In this document: piece by piece, positions 43,600 to 55,105 of the stretch
How the letters are laid out: each line of letters starts with the position of its first letter
Numbering within the stretch: position 1 is the first letter of the stretch
Source: Symbiodinium natans
Taxonomy: Eukaryota; Sar; Dinophyceae; Suessiales; Symbiodiniaceae
NCBI GenBank assembly: GCA_905221605.1
Contig: CAJNDS010002641.1
Coordinates: 269,405-333,404 of the forward strand
Length of the DNA: 64,000 bases
Reading direction: 5' to 3'
The notes under the pieces: model-generated
What the model was told of the DNA's origin: nothing
The model's database searches: none
What the model saw: only the letters and a program-made list of their open reading frames with translations
Position numbers and translations under genes: made by a program

Positions 43600-45320
43600 A
43601 TGCCGATTTCGTCAGGTTGCGTATACCGGGCAGGCACGCGGAGTGCCAAGCAATGCTACAGGCGGGTAGAGAATTCGGGTCCAACGTATTACTGCTTGAC
43701 GCCAGTCTTGTAAATTATACATACACTCTGCCTTCCCCTTGTCCTGTGTAGAAGCTTTCGATTCAATCAGAAGCCGCGGGCTTGCCTTGAGTTTGGTGAG
43801 ATGACGTGTTCTTTGGGCGGCATGGGAGGGTTCAGACGGGGGGGAGTCGCTCAGGAAACAGGCGCTCTGACCGCGTATCAGATCACTCGACTTTAGTGTC
43901 ACCTCTGCGCTAGAATTAGAGGCAATTTGTGCGCCAACGGCATGTGTTGTCATGCCACCAATACCAACAGTAAAGCAGGCACACCCCGCACAAGCACTCA
44001 GGGCCACAGCCAGCAATCAGGGCCACGGCCAGATTTATTCTGAATTGCTTTGAATTGCCCCCCTTGAACGGGGGGCGTGACGGCGTGACTGCGGGAGCCA
44101 CCTATTTCAAGAGATAGACACTTCATCATGTTAATTCACATGTAGCTAAGTTAACTCATTTGACTATTTTGTGCACTCAGCTATTTAAAATGAACTAGAC
44201 TATGCCACGGCCGTTTCAATCCAAAAAAGAGTTCTTGGCTACCACGAAGAACACGAATTAGCTGCATGACCAAGGGATTTTGAATGCAAAATGAAAAGCT
44301 TGACTTGCTCAGCTGCAGCATGTTGATCCCAGCCAGCAGGGCCCGATGCGGGGTTTATGAGTTGTGTACTTGTGATTCTTGAGGCGAATTGAGCCGTATC
44401 CTTGAGAACGTGATAGCCATGTCGGGAGACCCTTAGAAAAATCCATTCAACAAGCAAAATGTCTTTGGCCGGGCCTATCCAAAGTATGGAGCCACAAAGA
44501 CCTGGGATTTACATGTGCAATATAGACATTGTCCTATGGCGAAATGCCAACTTATCTTTCCTTAGAATCTAAACTCACAAGCCAAAACAAGCTTAAGCCC
44601 AAGACTTTCTTACGATCATGTCAAGGTATGCTCTCCATGTCTTGCCTAGGGACACTGCTTGCCGTTCGTCATTTGAGGTTATTTGGGGACCTGAGCTTTT
44701 CCAAACAAAAGCTAAGGGGGATGCTGCTTGCGATTTATCATTTGGGCACTTGATGTTTTCGAAGTTGCGATTTGTCATTTGGAAACCTAATCTGTCAAAC
44801 GCAGGTCACGACCTCACCAAGAACTTGGGGCTTCTAAAAAAGGATAACCAATGAAGCCCTTGAAAACCCGAAAAAGATGATGCTTGTTCATCGACAAAAG
44901 ACAGGCCTATCCTGAAAATTCTTAAGTTTCTCAAGCCTCAAGATGCCCCCAAGACTGAAATCGAAGGCACGGCCCAAGAGCCTCCCGGGAATCTTCGATG
45001 GTCAATCTTCAGTTTCAGGACCAGGATTAACATTCTTAAGATTCAGAATATTCCTCGAGGCGGAAATACAAGATTGAAATGCAGGACGCTCACGTTCAAA
45101 ACGCTAGTACCAGCAGATGGTTGACTTCGGAGAGCAGCAGATGGTTTACTCTAGGTTAATGTGGGAATTAATTCATAAAAGCCTGGATCTTTCAGGGTGG
45201 GGATTCCAAAAGTGTGTACATATATACACATTATCGAAGTCCAAGAGCTAGAGACCCGGTTCGCGCCTTTGGGGGTTCATCGCAGAAATTGGAGAGCACT
45301 GCACCCTTGGACAACGCAAT
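43600..45320. other. No recognisable gene
   Basis: Ordinary sequence with scattered short frames. A short internal duplication of the theme ATTTGAGGTTATTTGGG / ATTTGTCATTTGG near 44670-44780 is the only structure noticed. Confidence 0.45.
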
Positions 45321-45513
45321 CTACCCTAAAACCCTAAACCCAAAACCCTAAACCCTAAACCCTAAACCCTAAAGAGGCCGGGCCAATGCCTCCGCGATGG
45401 CCATGTTGGGACGTATGCTCCGTGCAGCGCTTGCCCGAAGACTGTCAGCATTGCAACGTAGGGTTTAGGGTTTAGGGTTTAGGGTTTAGGGTTTAGGGTT
45501 TAGGGTTTAGGGT
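45321..45513. repeat. Outward-facing telomere-type arrays abutting an exon on both sides
   Basis: CCCTAAA heptads (about seven) run from 45321 to 45373 and end GAG at 45374-45376. TTTAGGG heptads (about seven) run from 45459 to 45513, beginning with the dinucleotide GT of a splice donor. The 81 bases between form an open exon of the sulfotransferase-like gene. Confidence 0.92.
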
Positions 45514-46190
45514 TGCTTCTGCAAATTCCCCAAACCTGCTGGCACCTCGGCGCGTTTGCAGATGTCGAGCTTGGGCGTCAAATTTCGCGGTCCTTGGGCA
45601 GGTTCTGACGAAGACTGTTTTTATACACTGATCCGAGAGGGCCGAAGGCACATCGCCAGTTTCTTCAGAGCACCGGCAGACCATGTATTGTCAATGTACC
45701 TGGAGTACAGGCATAGCAATTGGGGCAAGACAGTCACGCAGAACACAACATTCCCGAGAGACCCAGAACAAGACTTTACAACAGGACATGTCCCAGCCTT
45801 CGAGGCATGGCTGGATCATTTCCTGCATGGATGTGGGTGATGAGAAGGCTGCCGATTACGGCTGTTACCACCCCAAGAATTTCCAAACTAGGTACATGAC
45901 CTGCGATGATCCTGGATTCGGTGGGCATCATCGGCATGCGTTTTTCGTGGACGATGCAAACTCGGCCATTGCAAACATGCAGGGTTTGTGGTTTGTTGGC
46001 ATCGTGGAGCTCTATGGCCTCCATATGCATGCTCAAGTACCAGCTTCAAGTATCCTTGATCGGATGTGATTGCAAGAGCCGACAAGCTGAGACTCGTGCA
46101 AAGGAAGTGCATGAAAGCCATCGTGTCCCGCCTCTGCTTGGCTGTGAATTGCGTGATTCAGAGCCCCATTGCACCACAGCCCAGACATGA
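45377..46190 (+). pseudogene. Sulfotransferase-like gene, two exons, at least two frameshifts
   Basis: Exon 1 (45377-45457) encodes a Cys-rich peptide (PRWPCWDVCSVQRLPEDCQH). Exon 2 starts at 45562 in phase and encodes CFYTLIREGRRHIASFFRAP followed by ADHVLSMYLEYRHSNWGK, a typical second PAPS-contact region. The frame changes at about 45837 (a stop appears in HGCG-TGA), continues with KAADYGCYHPKNFQTRYMTC and LWFVGIVELYG, and changes again at about 46017 before ASICMLKYQLQ. The order matches Sulfotransfer_2-type carbohydrate sulfotransferases. Both shifts are in the same direction by one base. The upstream exon with the 5' loop is not in evidence here. Likely a pseudogene. Confidence 0.6.
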
Positions 46191-47092
46191 GGATCTCTCA
46201 TCAGGGGTTTTAGGGATATAGAGACGTTCCTGTAAATTCTGACTTCATTTGCTAAGGAGTTTTGTCTATGTTTTTTGTGTGTATTTCAGTTTCTGAGCTG
46301 CTAGAGAAGCTCTGTTGCAGTCCTGAACTGGTTAGTCAACAGTCTGAATAGATGCACAATTTCGGACCTCAAAGTCGAGTTCTGTACAGTTTCGTCCGCT
46401 GGGCTGACATGTCACATAGCAGCGCCCTCTGTCATGCTGCACCAGCCTCGCAGACGAAGATTGTTCAGTTCACGACAGCTGCCAAGCAGCAGACGGAGTC
46501 GGTCAATTACAGAAAATTACAGCACACCCATGGCAGTTGGACACAAGGGCTACGACACTCAGCATGGACTAGGGCAGAAGCACGTTCAAATGTTTGAATA
46601 CTTACTTAAGCTGCCGTGAAACAAAAAGTTGTGCCTCGTCAAGGCGGTGCAAGTGCTGGCATGATGGCACCACACCTGACCAACTGCGCCTCACGCGCAA
46701 ACAATGCAGCTTTGACTTGCCTATGAAGTTGCTGGGCCTGAATGGGCCTGATGTTTTGAGTGCGCTGATCTGACATAGTGCTGCTCAATATTGTATGCAT
46801 GTCAAATGCGTGAAGGTTGTAATTCTCGAAGGCATCAGGCTGGCGTCTGACAGCTAAGCGCAACCCTGTCGCGTGGCTGTCCAGCAATTAACGGGTGGGT
46901 TTCCATAGCTGAGCTCAGGGAAATACTTACAGTCCTAAGTCCTAAGTCAGCAAGATGGCCAGTCTCCAAGATCATCATCTAGACATGGCTTAGCCCAAGT
47001 GAAGCCGTCACCACGCACGATAGGGTTGATCCACATGGGTCTCGAGCCCCAAGAAAAAATACCAAAACTGCAAGCGCCGCAATGGAAGAGTC
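46191..47092. other. No recognisable gene
   Basis: Unique sequence between the decayed sulfotransferase and segmental copy 2. Nothing supported. Confidence 0.45.
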
Positions 47093-48107
47093 GCACCGCG
47101 GCCGGAGAATGGTCGACCGTCGCTTCTTCGTTTTTGTTTCATGTTTGAGGGCGGCGCTCGTTTCCAAACCGAGATGGCAAGAAAGAAATCGTTTGCTCTG
47201 CGTGCTCGGCGGCTGGTTCTGCTGATAGTTCTTTTGGCGGTTTGTTAGCGCTGGTGCAAGAGTGAAGGCATAGCTTGGCCAGAAACGCATTGATTTTCGC
47301 TGAGATCACCGTCGATAGGGTCGAGGGATCCTACAATTTAATTCATGGGGCCGAATTTTAACGCTAAGCGACCTCGGCCACACAGCGGCGGTGCTAGCGA
47401 GAGGGGTGTGGCGAGGGGTGTGGCGAGGGGGTGGGGGTTGGGATCTGCGGGGGAGGGCAGTGTTGGGGAGGGGATTAGGGTTGCCTGCTTTGTGCTCCCC
47501 ATACACCTACGCCCTCGGCGGATTATATATTGTGCCCTATCGACCGAAAGCCTTTTTGGCTTACTGTGTGTGTGTGTGTGCGCTGCTTACCGAACCAGCA
47601 ATGGTGCTGCACTGGCAACTCGGCAAGCAAGGCAGAAGACTGATACAGCCTTGACGGGTTTAGACATTGTAGGGCTAGGGTTGAAGAAAAAACCCATCGT
47701 TTTGCTATTTTATCCTTGCCGGGTCTCCTTTACTCCTTGCTCCCGAATCCACCAAGAATCCGCACCTGCTCAGCCAAAGACCCAGCTTGGCTCTCAGCAG
47801 TGAGAGTGAGCCCAATAAAACTCTGGACTTAGCCGAGCTTGCTGACTGAGCCAAACGCCATTGGATCGACCAGCACGGTGCTAGCCCGACTCAGCTCTGC
47901 CTCTGTCATCGTCCTTGAAGGCTTTGCGGCGGGGAGCTGGCGCTGCATGAGCCCCATTGCCCCACCCGCGACCCCACCCTCACCCTCCACCCCCAGCTTT
48001 GGGGCTTACCATGGTTTACCCATCCTCGTAACTGTCGGCACTTTAAGAAGGACGTGGATTATTATTGGATACGCGTATAGGGATCTCGAGGATCAGGACG
48101 ACATGCT

Positions 48108-48419
48108 TCAGCTCCCAGGCGACGAATGGTTTTGTGCACATCGGTTTCCTGTGTACCACTCTCGAGGCGCTTGCGCATGGCCATATGCTGACCCTTTGAG
48201 CTCGACCGCCTTTTGGGCTGTCTTGACATCTGCTGGCGCGATGGGCTGGCGCCTTCTCACCAACAGCTCGGGCCACCTGAGTCTGGAGCCAGAGTTGAAT
48301 CTGCAGGCTCTTCGCCTCCGACATGGCCTGCCGCTGCTGATCTGGCAGTGACCTCCACTCATTTCTGCATCGTTTTGGCTAATGACAAACTTGGCCAAGT
48401 TATTCACCATGCGCTTCAC
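48108..48419 (-). pseudogene. Decayed copia-like reverse transcriptase fragment, copy 2
   Basis: Same antisense motif as in copy 1, at 48203-48153. The frame is open from 48419 to 48108 and preserves KRMVNNLAKFVISQNDAEMS upstream of the motif. Confidence 0.38.
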
Positions 48420-49190
48420 CTTTGTAAAGATCTTCAGAGAATGCGCTCGACTCCTGATAGCCCCTTGATTTTAGCAACATGCCAAGGTGGATCTTCCTGT
48501 TTAGGCAAGGCCCGTTGTTCTGAAGTGTGTGGCGTAGGAGGTGGGATAGGACCCATTGGTGGAGACCCCGCGCCGTTCAATCTTGATGCCCGCATCCAGA
48601 GCGTAAACTCCAAGATTCACAAACTCATCGCCAAGTTATGGCATGAGATGCTGAGAATCCTTATGTTCCATTGCCAAACTGCCAGACTTGAACCTTTGTT
48701 GGGGCATCCCGGGTGACCACTCGGTGGACTCCTGAGTGTCATCTCATATGTGGGCATTCCTCAGAGCCGCAAGGGATCCAGTCAGTTGAAGCTTTCGTTG
48801 CTCCCCGGCCTTTGGCAGGGACTGGAAGTCCCGTCCCTTGTCGCCACAGATGAAGCGTCCGATGTACAAGGGATCGCCAGGCCGAAGACGGACCTGGCAT
48901 CACGGGCAAGGATGTTGGCTGGGGGACCTGGTAAAGCTCGTACTTGCTTTTGCAGGGGCAAAAGGGTAGAAGCCGCGGGATAGGACCCAATTCCCTCCCC
49001 ATCACCCACCCCGCCCCCTCCCTCCCTCCTCTCCCCCAGTCCAAGCCATGCAGTTCGCACAGTTCTGAATGTACTTCCTTCAACGTTTTGGAACGCCAGG
49101 CAACTCACCAAACACTATTGTTAAGCAAAGACCGGTGTTCTTCTTGAACGAAGTCATGACATCATCCCCACTTCGTACCACTCAACCCCC

Positions 49191-49994
49191 AAGCCGCGCC
49201 CTTTTGTGAGGCGACTTTTCCTCGTTTGCTGGTTTCGCCACCAGGTGGGCCAGGCCGCAACATGCGCCACCGGGGATGACGCAGTGATGCTTCAGATCCA
49301 GATGAACGAGGGCGAGATGCACAGGGACCAGGACGCCACTTCGTGCATCCGAGAGCCCGCCAGTCGACACTTGCCAGACGACCTGCGCGGATGCACGCAC
49401 CCAGCCCCAGATTTTTTGAAACCGGCCTGGCAGACACGCTTGGTCAGCAACCCGCTCCAGCCGGGATGTTGGGAAGCGAACAGCTCATGTGCCCCGTTCA
49501 CGTGTTCTGCCGCTGCTGCTTGCGATGCTTCCATGGCCCATAACCTCAAATTGTGGGAGCCGGTACAGCCAGGAAAACTGAAGGCCCTGGTTTTCCAGTA
49601 CGGCAAAGTTGCATCATCGGCACTTGTGACTGGATTTAAATTGGAGCTGCGTATTGCTGCTGCCCATGCGCACCAGGGAGAGGAGGCAAGGCAATGGCTA
49701 CGTGGGCAGCCAACAGCTTTTGGGGCTGCAGTCGAACTCAGAAAGTTTTCACATAAGTTTCCGTGGCAACTAGCCCTAACCCTAAACCCCAAATGCTCCA
49801 AGCCTGGGACAGCCCAAGCCACGTTGCAAGGCTATTCCAGTCGAGCAACAAGGCTTTGCCTTGTCGAAAGAGTGGTCTCTGATGCCAGGCCCCCTGGCGA
49901 AACTCTGAACAGGGTTCTTATAAGTAACGAACTTACTCTAAGGGGCTGCGCCCATGTGCGGGCAGCGCAGGCAGAAGCCCTGGGAAGTAAATGA
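49191..49994 (+). CDS. Secreted sulfotransferase-like protein, N-terminal exon(s), copy 2
   Basis: Nearly identical to 36541-37323. It differs by a 21-bp in-frame insertion (adds MHRDQDA after NEGE) and a few substitutions (AATCAT for AAKCTT; AWQT for GGQT). The indel being a multiple of three supports the idea that this frame is or was translated. It also runs into CCCTAACCCTAAA and the dispersed repeat at its 3' end. Confidence 0.5.
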   Translation, partial: KPRPFVRRLFLVCWFRHQVGQAATCATGDDAVMLQIQMNEGEMHRDQDATSCIREPASRHLPDDLRGCTHPAPDFLKPAWQTRLVSNPLQPGCWEANSSCAPFTCSAAAACDASMAHNLKLWEPVQPGKLKALVFQYGKVASSALVTGFKLELRIAAAHAHQGEEARQWLRGQPTAFGAAVELRKFSHKFPWQLALTLNPKCSKPGTAQATLQGYSSRATRLCLVERVVSDARPPGETLNRVLISNELTLRGCAHVRAAQAEALGSK

Positions 49995-51406
49995 CATACA
50001 TACATGTGTGCACAAGCTGACCCTATAGACGAATTTATAAAGTAGAGTTGTGTGCTGTCAAAGGCAGCCGCCAATACCACCGGGAACCGGGGTCGTGAAG
50101 TTGCGCGATCGGGTCAGCTTGTAGGCTTTCATAGCCGGCACGCGTGGGTTTGGCGCCGGGGTCTATCATGCCAAAGCTATGACCTTTCAACCCTATATAG
50201 AATGCCTTAACGCCCAAGGCTGGAGCCGCTGATGCTCCTCATGCGAGCCCCCGAGCCCCGAAACCAAGGCATGACGCGCGCCCCGGGTCCCGGACTGGGG
50301 CCGCTGATGCTCATGATGTTCGCCCGTTTTGGGGGTCGTCGATGTCTACCCATCGCCAAAAACACGACAATGGGTGGGGTCGGCGGCACTCTGCAACGCA
50401 CGTCGGCTGGTTCGCCCGATTTAAGGGTTGACGCCGCTGCCGCCGACCCCGCGAAGGCCATCTTCCGCAGGTCAGCAGACCGTCTCGAAAAAAATTCCAG
50501 CATTTGTCCGCCAACTGGAACAAGTGCGGGCTGAGTTGCCCGCGACTCGCATCGGTTCTAAACGCCACGCAAGAGAAAAGATAGTTTTGTTTGTGTGGGG
50601 TCCCAGAGAGTGGGGCGGCGCCCACACACCGGTACGGGGGTAGCGGGGGTGGGGGCTTGGTTAGGGATAGGTTCTTGCCGGGCTTGCGCAACAATCAAGC
50701 TCCTCATCATGTTGCAGCGCTGGGTGCCCGCTACTCGCATCGGTTCTAAACGCCACACGAGAGAAAAAATATTTTTGTTTGGGGGTGGGGGTGGGGGGGT
50801 GTGTAGGGGTAGAGCCAGCGAGGGTCGGGGCTTCGGGTCCGGCGGGTAGGGTGTCGGGGCAGGGGTCCCTAGGGCCCGGTATTCGAAACAGTTTCAGGAA
50901 GGGGAGCGGAGTTAAATGGGACTACCTGCCGCTCCAAGGCGGGGAGAACGTAACCATAATACGAATACTATGTGACATGACGGACGATAACCCGAAACCC
51001 TGCACAGACCTGTACGGATCTCGAGGTTTTAGGGCCCTCAACACCATCCGCAGGCGACACGTGCTTCATCATCACAGCAGCTCGGAGCCACATCAATCGA
51101 GTGCCCGGGCCGTTGATTTGTGTTTTCGTAAGGGTCCTTGTCCGTTTTCGGACACCGTCGATGTTTGAGATAATGTACGCGCAATCCTTTTCAAACACTA
51201 TGTCACTAAGCGTCACTATCACACACGGACATCCCGCTCATCCTTATCTGCTCCGGCAAGCCCTATAGGGTTTATATTTTTCTTGTACCCCCAAAAGGAC
51301 ACCCAGTATATGCACTCACCAATATTAAAAAGGTACCTTATATACACTCACCAAGAACAGTAATGTAAACCCTGTTTCATATGGGCCCTGGACAGGTTCT
51401 AGGCCC

Positions 51407-51589
51407 TTGTTCGTAAGCAGTTTTGTGCAGCGTGAACAGGACCCCTCGGAGTACTTCGAAAACGTTCTGGCGCCCAACCATCCGTATGGTCACTTTGTGG
51501 TGAAGTGGGCTCCTAACGGTAGGATCTGTAGCTGTTCGGCTTCACGCCGTCCCAATTCCAAGTTTAAGCGCTCGCTTGTTCAAAGCTAA
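51407..51589 (+). CDS. Candidate C-terminal exon (HPYGHFVVKW), copy 2
   Basis: Counterpart of 38717-38890. It keeps FVQREQDPSEYFE and HPYGHFVVKWAPNGRI, with the stop in the same place. One extra T upstream changes what precedes FVQ. Confidence 0.35.
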   Translation: MFVSSFVQREQDPSEYFENVLAPNHPYGHFVVKWAPNGRICSCSASRRPNSKFKRSLVQS

Positions 51590-52524
51590 AGGTTTGGTGT
51601 CGCATTTTTGGCCTGGGGTTTGTCATGACGGGCAACCAAAAGCCAACACCCAAAGTCACTTAAAAGGCTACCACCCACGGGGTCGCCGCCGCGATCACGA
51701 CACACCACCCGCCGCAGGGGAGGAGAGGCACCTCTGTAGGGTGTAGGGGCTCAGGCTCTTTCTCAGCTGTCAAGACCTTGGGCAAGGGCTGGACCGGGTT
51801 TGCCAAAATGGTACGGTCGCATGACATGTTAGGTGGACGCGGGAGATGGTGGAGCAGCTCGGAGAAAGCAACGTGTCTGCGCTCTTAGAGGACTTCCATG
51901 CTCAGCATCCGATCCTCTTGGGGCGACTCAACGTGAATACGTAGGCTTCTTCAGATGAGTTCTATCTCGGAAAGTTCGCGCATCTTCTCTGATAGATGGA
52001 AGCCAGGTACTATGCAAAGTGGTTTTCGGAGGTGCTCAAGCCTTCCACAGGGGCGGACATTTTGGCGGGGAACTTCGATGTAGAGAAGAGGCACCAGCGC
52101 GTCTCTACGTCGCGATGTACTGTGTTGGCCTTGCGGAAGCTCAGCTGAATGCAATCTCCACGAACATCGTTCCTGACTGCGGACATGAGGCTTCCCCTAA
52201 CTGAGCGCAGCCATAATAAGGTGACCTCGCAATGCCGTCTAGGGAACAGGAACTGAGGCGGCTCATGCATAGCCACTGCGTGCATATGCAGGGATGGCCG
52301 CGTGATCAGGACGGTGAGGAAGAAAGACATTAAGTAGAACAAGAAAGGGAGAACATAATGAAGTAAAGACTATAAACAAAGAAACAACGAAAGAAAGGAA
52401 GAGAGATAAGGAGAGAGAGTAAGAGGTGACTCGAAAGCGTGGAAACTGCACCCGCGCAGCCTCTGGAGGGGTCCACGCCACAAACCAACGACCTCGAGAA
52501 CGATCTTGGGTCTAAAGGGGGAGG

Positions 52525-52790
52525 GTGAGAGCACTGCTACCTGCAGAGTCCGAAGGAGGAGGGGTCCAATGCGACCCCGAGCACTACCATCAGATGGGTC
52601 CGAGGGAAGGGATCCAGACCACAGACCGCCAGCGCGACTACCAGGAGGGTCCAAAGAAAAGGGGTCGACCGAGCGCTACTACCAGAAGTGTCCCAGGCGC
52701 GGAGGGGTCTCAGACCACCGACCCTGAGAGCTACTACCAGAAGAGGGAGATGAAGGGGCTGACGGTGCAGCGCAGCCTCGCCCCACCGCA
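52525..52790 (+). repeat. Imperfect peptide-level tandem repeat (YYQK/P-R-G)
   Basis: Four units of roughly 50-60 bp, each with TAC(C/T)A(C/G)CAG followed by GGTCC/GTCCC and G-rich sequence. They encode EHYHQMGPREG, DYQEGPKKRG, YYQKCPRRGG and ESYYQKREMKG. They are not all in one frame, so any protein use has been lost or the borders are intronic. Confidence 0.45.
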
Positions 52791-53484
52791 TGAAGAAGAT
52801 GGACGCGGGGGCAGACGCGGCGATCGATGTGGATTCGAGGGGGAAGTAGAGGTTGGTGAAGAGGACCCGAACGCAACACAAGCATGGGATCCGCCGGCGC
52901 CCAAGCACTGAGGAAAAGCACTGAGAGGGGGGTCTGAGCCCAGTGTTGTAAGCCACCTGAGAGGTATCAATTGGGGGAGCACTCAAAATGGTTAGCCTCA
53001 TACTTGTGGCCTCACCCTGGTGTGAGTGACTCAGGTTTAAGGGTTGAGTGGAAGGTCAAGGCGGCGCTAAGACTCCACTCGACAGGCCTCCCAAAAAACA
53101 AAACATTACTTAACATCGCGGGGCCAGCATTTCATGGGGGCCGTACCTTCACTGCCCGCAATATTTGCTCGCAAACAGGGTGGTCGATCGAGGCTTTCAC
53201 CTTTTACAGAAGTCCTCCACAAAAACGTGGGGGCGCGCCTAGAGCGTGGGAGTTTCTCCCCCAAGCCCCAAGAAAGAAACCAAGAAAGAACGACCGAGAG
53301 AGAGGACCTGAGTGGTGCCTGGCGCGCGGGGCCTTCAGAGCCCTTCCAACATGAAGGTAGCTTCACAGATACATGGATGCCTGTCGCGCACGAGCCTCAA
53401 ACGCGCCTCGGCGCGCTCCCTTCGGAAGGAAAGCAGGCAAGCGGAGAGAGAGAGAGAGAGAGAGAGAGACCCCCATTCCCCCAG

Positions 53485-53644
53485 GTACGAGGACAGCAAA
53501 CATTGGGACAAGGTCCTCAACGAGTACTTCCCTGGATTCCGCCTGCCACAAGAAAATCGGGCAACACAGAAGTGGTACGACGTTCCGTACCAGAACTTCG
53601 TGAAGAAGCTGAAGCAGGATCTGTTTAGGACGGTTTTTGCCTAG
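53485..53644 (+). CDS. Terminal exon of an unrecognised gene, copy 2
   Basis: Follows a CCCCAG acceptor and encodes YEDSKHWDKVLNEYFPGFRL to KKLKQDLFRTVFA, TAG at 53642. See the copy at 41311 for the comparison that supports coding. A GA microsatellite lies immediately upstream in both copies. Confidence 0.5.
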
Positions 53645-53683
53645 TTCGTTGGGATGTGTCTGACATTTTCAAACTAAGTTCGG

Positions 53684-53845
53684 ATGGACACCAGGCAAGA
53701 GGCTCTTCTTGCATATGACTCCGGTTTGAGCGCAGAAAGACTGAGGAAGTACACCCAAGATGAGCTGGATGAGATTTGCCAAACCGAGACAGAAACACAT
53801 TTCTACAAGTCGGATCCATCCTCGCCTTGTGCCCAAAGGGCATAG
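53684..53845 (+). CDS. Small ORF, 53 codons, intact in copy 2 only
   Basis: The ATG at 53684 reads MDTRQEALLAYDSGLSAERL, then KYTQDELDEICQTETETHFY, and ends CAQRA before TAG. In copy 1 the homologous stretch (ATG about 41511) loses one G and hits TGA after 14 codons, although the rest of the frame remains readable. It lies in what should be the 3' UTR of the terminal exon, so it could be a nested small ORF or the remnant of another exon. Confidence 0.3.
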   Translation: MDTRQEALLAYDSGLSAERLRKYTQDELDEICQTETETHFYKSDPSSPCAQRA

Positions 53846-53905
53846 GGCGCCTTATAGGCCGGCATGCGCGTAGTAAAAAGTCCCGGACGTCGTGCTGGTG
53901 TCATC

Positions 53906-54264
53906 ATCGGGAATCCTAGTCACCAGCCAGCCCTCAGTCCCGCCCACCCAAGAGACAGCCACCTAAATGTCAGCCGCGCTGCCGTGCATTCCGGAGAGTA
54001 TTTGGCGATATACTGTACCTTAACCATGGTGCGCGCGTTCGTACTGAATGCCCAAAGCGGCGCTCGGGACTGTCTGTGTAGGAGTCGGTCTCAGTGCTTG
54101 TCGGGTCTTCAGGATCTACAATCTACATCTAAGATAGGACTCCTGCAAAGCACTCCGTGCCGTGGTCACCGTAAAGCGTTGGTCCTTGGTGCTGTCTGGG
54201 CTGGGGTGCGCGGGTTGAATCACAGCATGAAATATGTATATATAATTATATATATATAATTATA

Positions 54265-54295
<31 letters not shown>

Positions 54296-54503
54296 CCATT
54301 CAGGGCGGAAGTGCCTGTTGACCCATCCCCAATCCACCCGCAAAGTTTTGGCTTATGGCTTACTGAACCGTCGATGTGGCTGCTTTTGCGACTGGGTGAT
54401 AAGACAGCCATACTGATTTTATGTTTCAATTTGTTTGGGGGGCTCAAGATTCTCGGCGGTAACAAGGCCGTTGGCACATCTTGGCACAAACTTTGACCAA
54501 ACT
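53906..54503. other. No gene; AT microsatellite at 54236-54296
   Basis: (AT)n with two ATAATTATAT interruptions, strongly self-complementary. Otherwise nothing supported. GGGGGGCTCAAG at 54435-54446 was checked as a spliced-leader relic and not accepted. Confidence 0.6.
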
Positions 54504-54510
54504 GTTTAGA

Positions 54511-54575
54511 CTCTCCCTTTTGCGAGGCGACTGTTCCTCGCTGGCTGGGCTCTCCACCTGGCCCAGGCATTGTGG
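54511..54575 (+). other. Leader-peptide cassette, copy near the GT gene
   Basis: Encodes PFARRLFLAGWALHLAQA. DNA identity to the cassettes at 19970, 36545, 49195 and 62372 is obvious (TTTTGCGAGGCGACT.TTCCTCG.TGGCTGGGC). It lies about 0.55 kb upstream of the first conserved exon of the glycosyltransferase-like gene, and the same order is repeated at 62.4-63.3 kb. Confidence 0.65.
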
Positions 54576-54784
54576 CTTACGACCGAGACTTCCCTAGCTC
54601 GGAAATGCATGAGATGGCGCAGCTGTTACTTTCATCAAAGGGCTTGCGCAAGGGAAGGATCGGGTTAAGTAATTATGCGACCGCGTCCGCTGACAGTGCT
54701 CTTGTTGCAAACACTGCCGCTGTTGCAGTGGCAGTGGCAGTCGTCATCATAGTCGTAATCCATGGCTACTGTAGAACCAGTAGG

Positions 54785-55035
54785 AGGCCTAGCAGCAGCA
54801 GCCGCGGCGAGCGCCAGCAGCGGCAGCGGCGGCAGCAGCGGCAGCAGCGGCAGCAGCGGCAGCAGCGGCAGCAGCGGCAGCAGCGGCGGCAGCGGCAGCA
54901 GCGGGCGGCAGCTGCGCAGCGGGGCGGCAGCGCGGCGGCAAGCGGCGGCATGCGTGCGGCAGCGGCGGCAGCGGCGGCGGCGGCGGCAGCGGCAGCGGCA
55001 GCGGCAGCGGCAGCAGCAGCAGCAGCAGCAGCCAC
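54785..55035. repeat. CAG/GCG hexanucleotide-type tract
   Basis: About 250 nt of GGCAGCAGC, GGCGGCGGC and AGCAGC units. It gives Ser/Gly, Gln/Arg or Ala frames on one strand and Cys/Leu frames on the other. The plus frame from ATG 54605, with a hydrophobic segment AVAVAVAVVIIVVIHGYC before the tract, stays open into the exon at 55106. Confidence 0.9.
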
Positions 55036-55105
55036 ACCGCCACCCCCACCCGCATCGGCCAACCCCCACCCGCACCCCACCTCCACCATGAGCCCACGCT
55101 GCCAG

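Larger units (their letters stand above)
47093..53905. repeat. Segmental duplication, copy 2
   Basis: Direct copy of 33450-41725; see that entry. It lacks the 350-bp and 744-bp segments of copy 1. It has about 115 bp of its own at 51269-51384 (AT-rich, with TATATACACTCACCAA twice) and an unshared repeat block at 52500-52900. Confidence 0.95.

Noticed and set aside
54425-54450. Possible dinoflagellate spliced-leader relic (GGGGGGCTCAAG)
   Set aside because: Only the last eight bases match the leader end; the CCATTTTGG part is absent. No better match was found elsewhere in the window.
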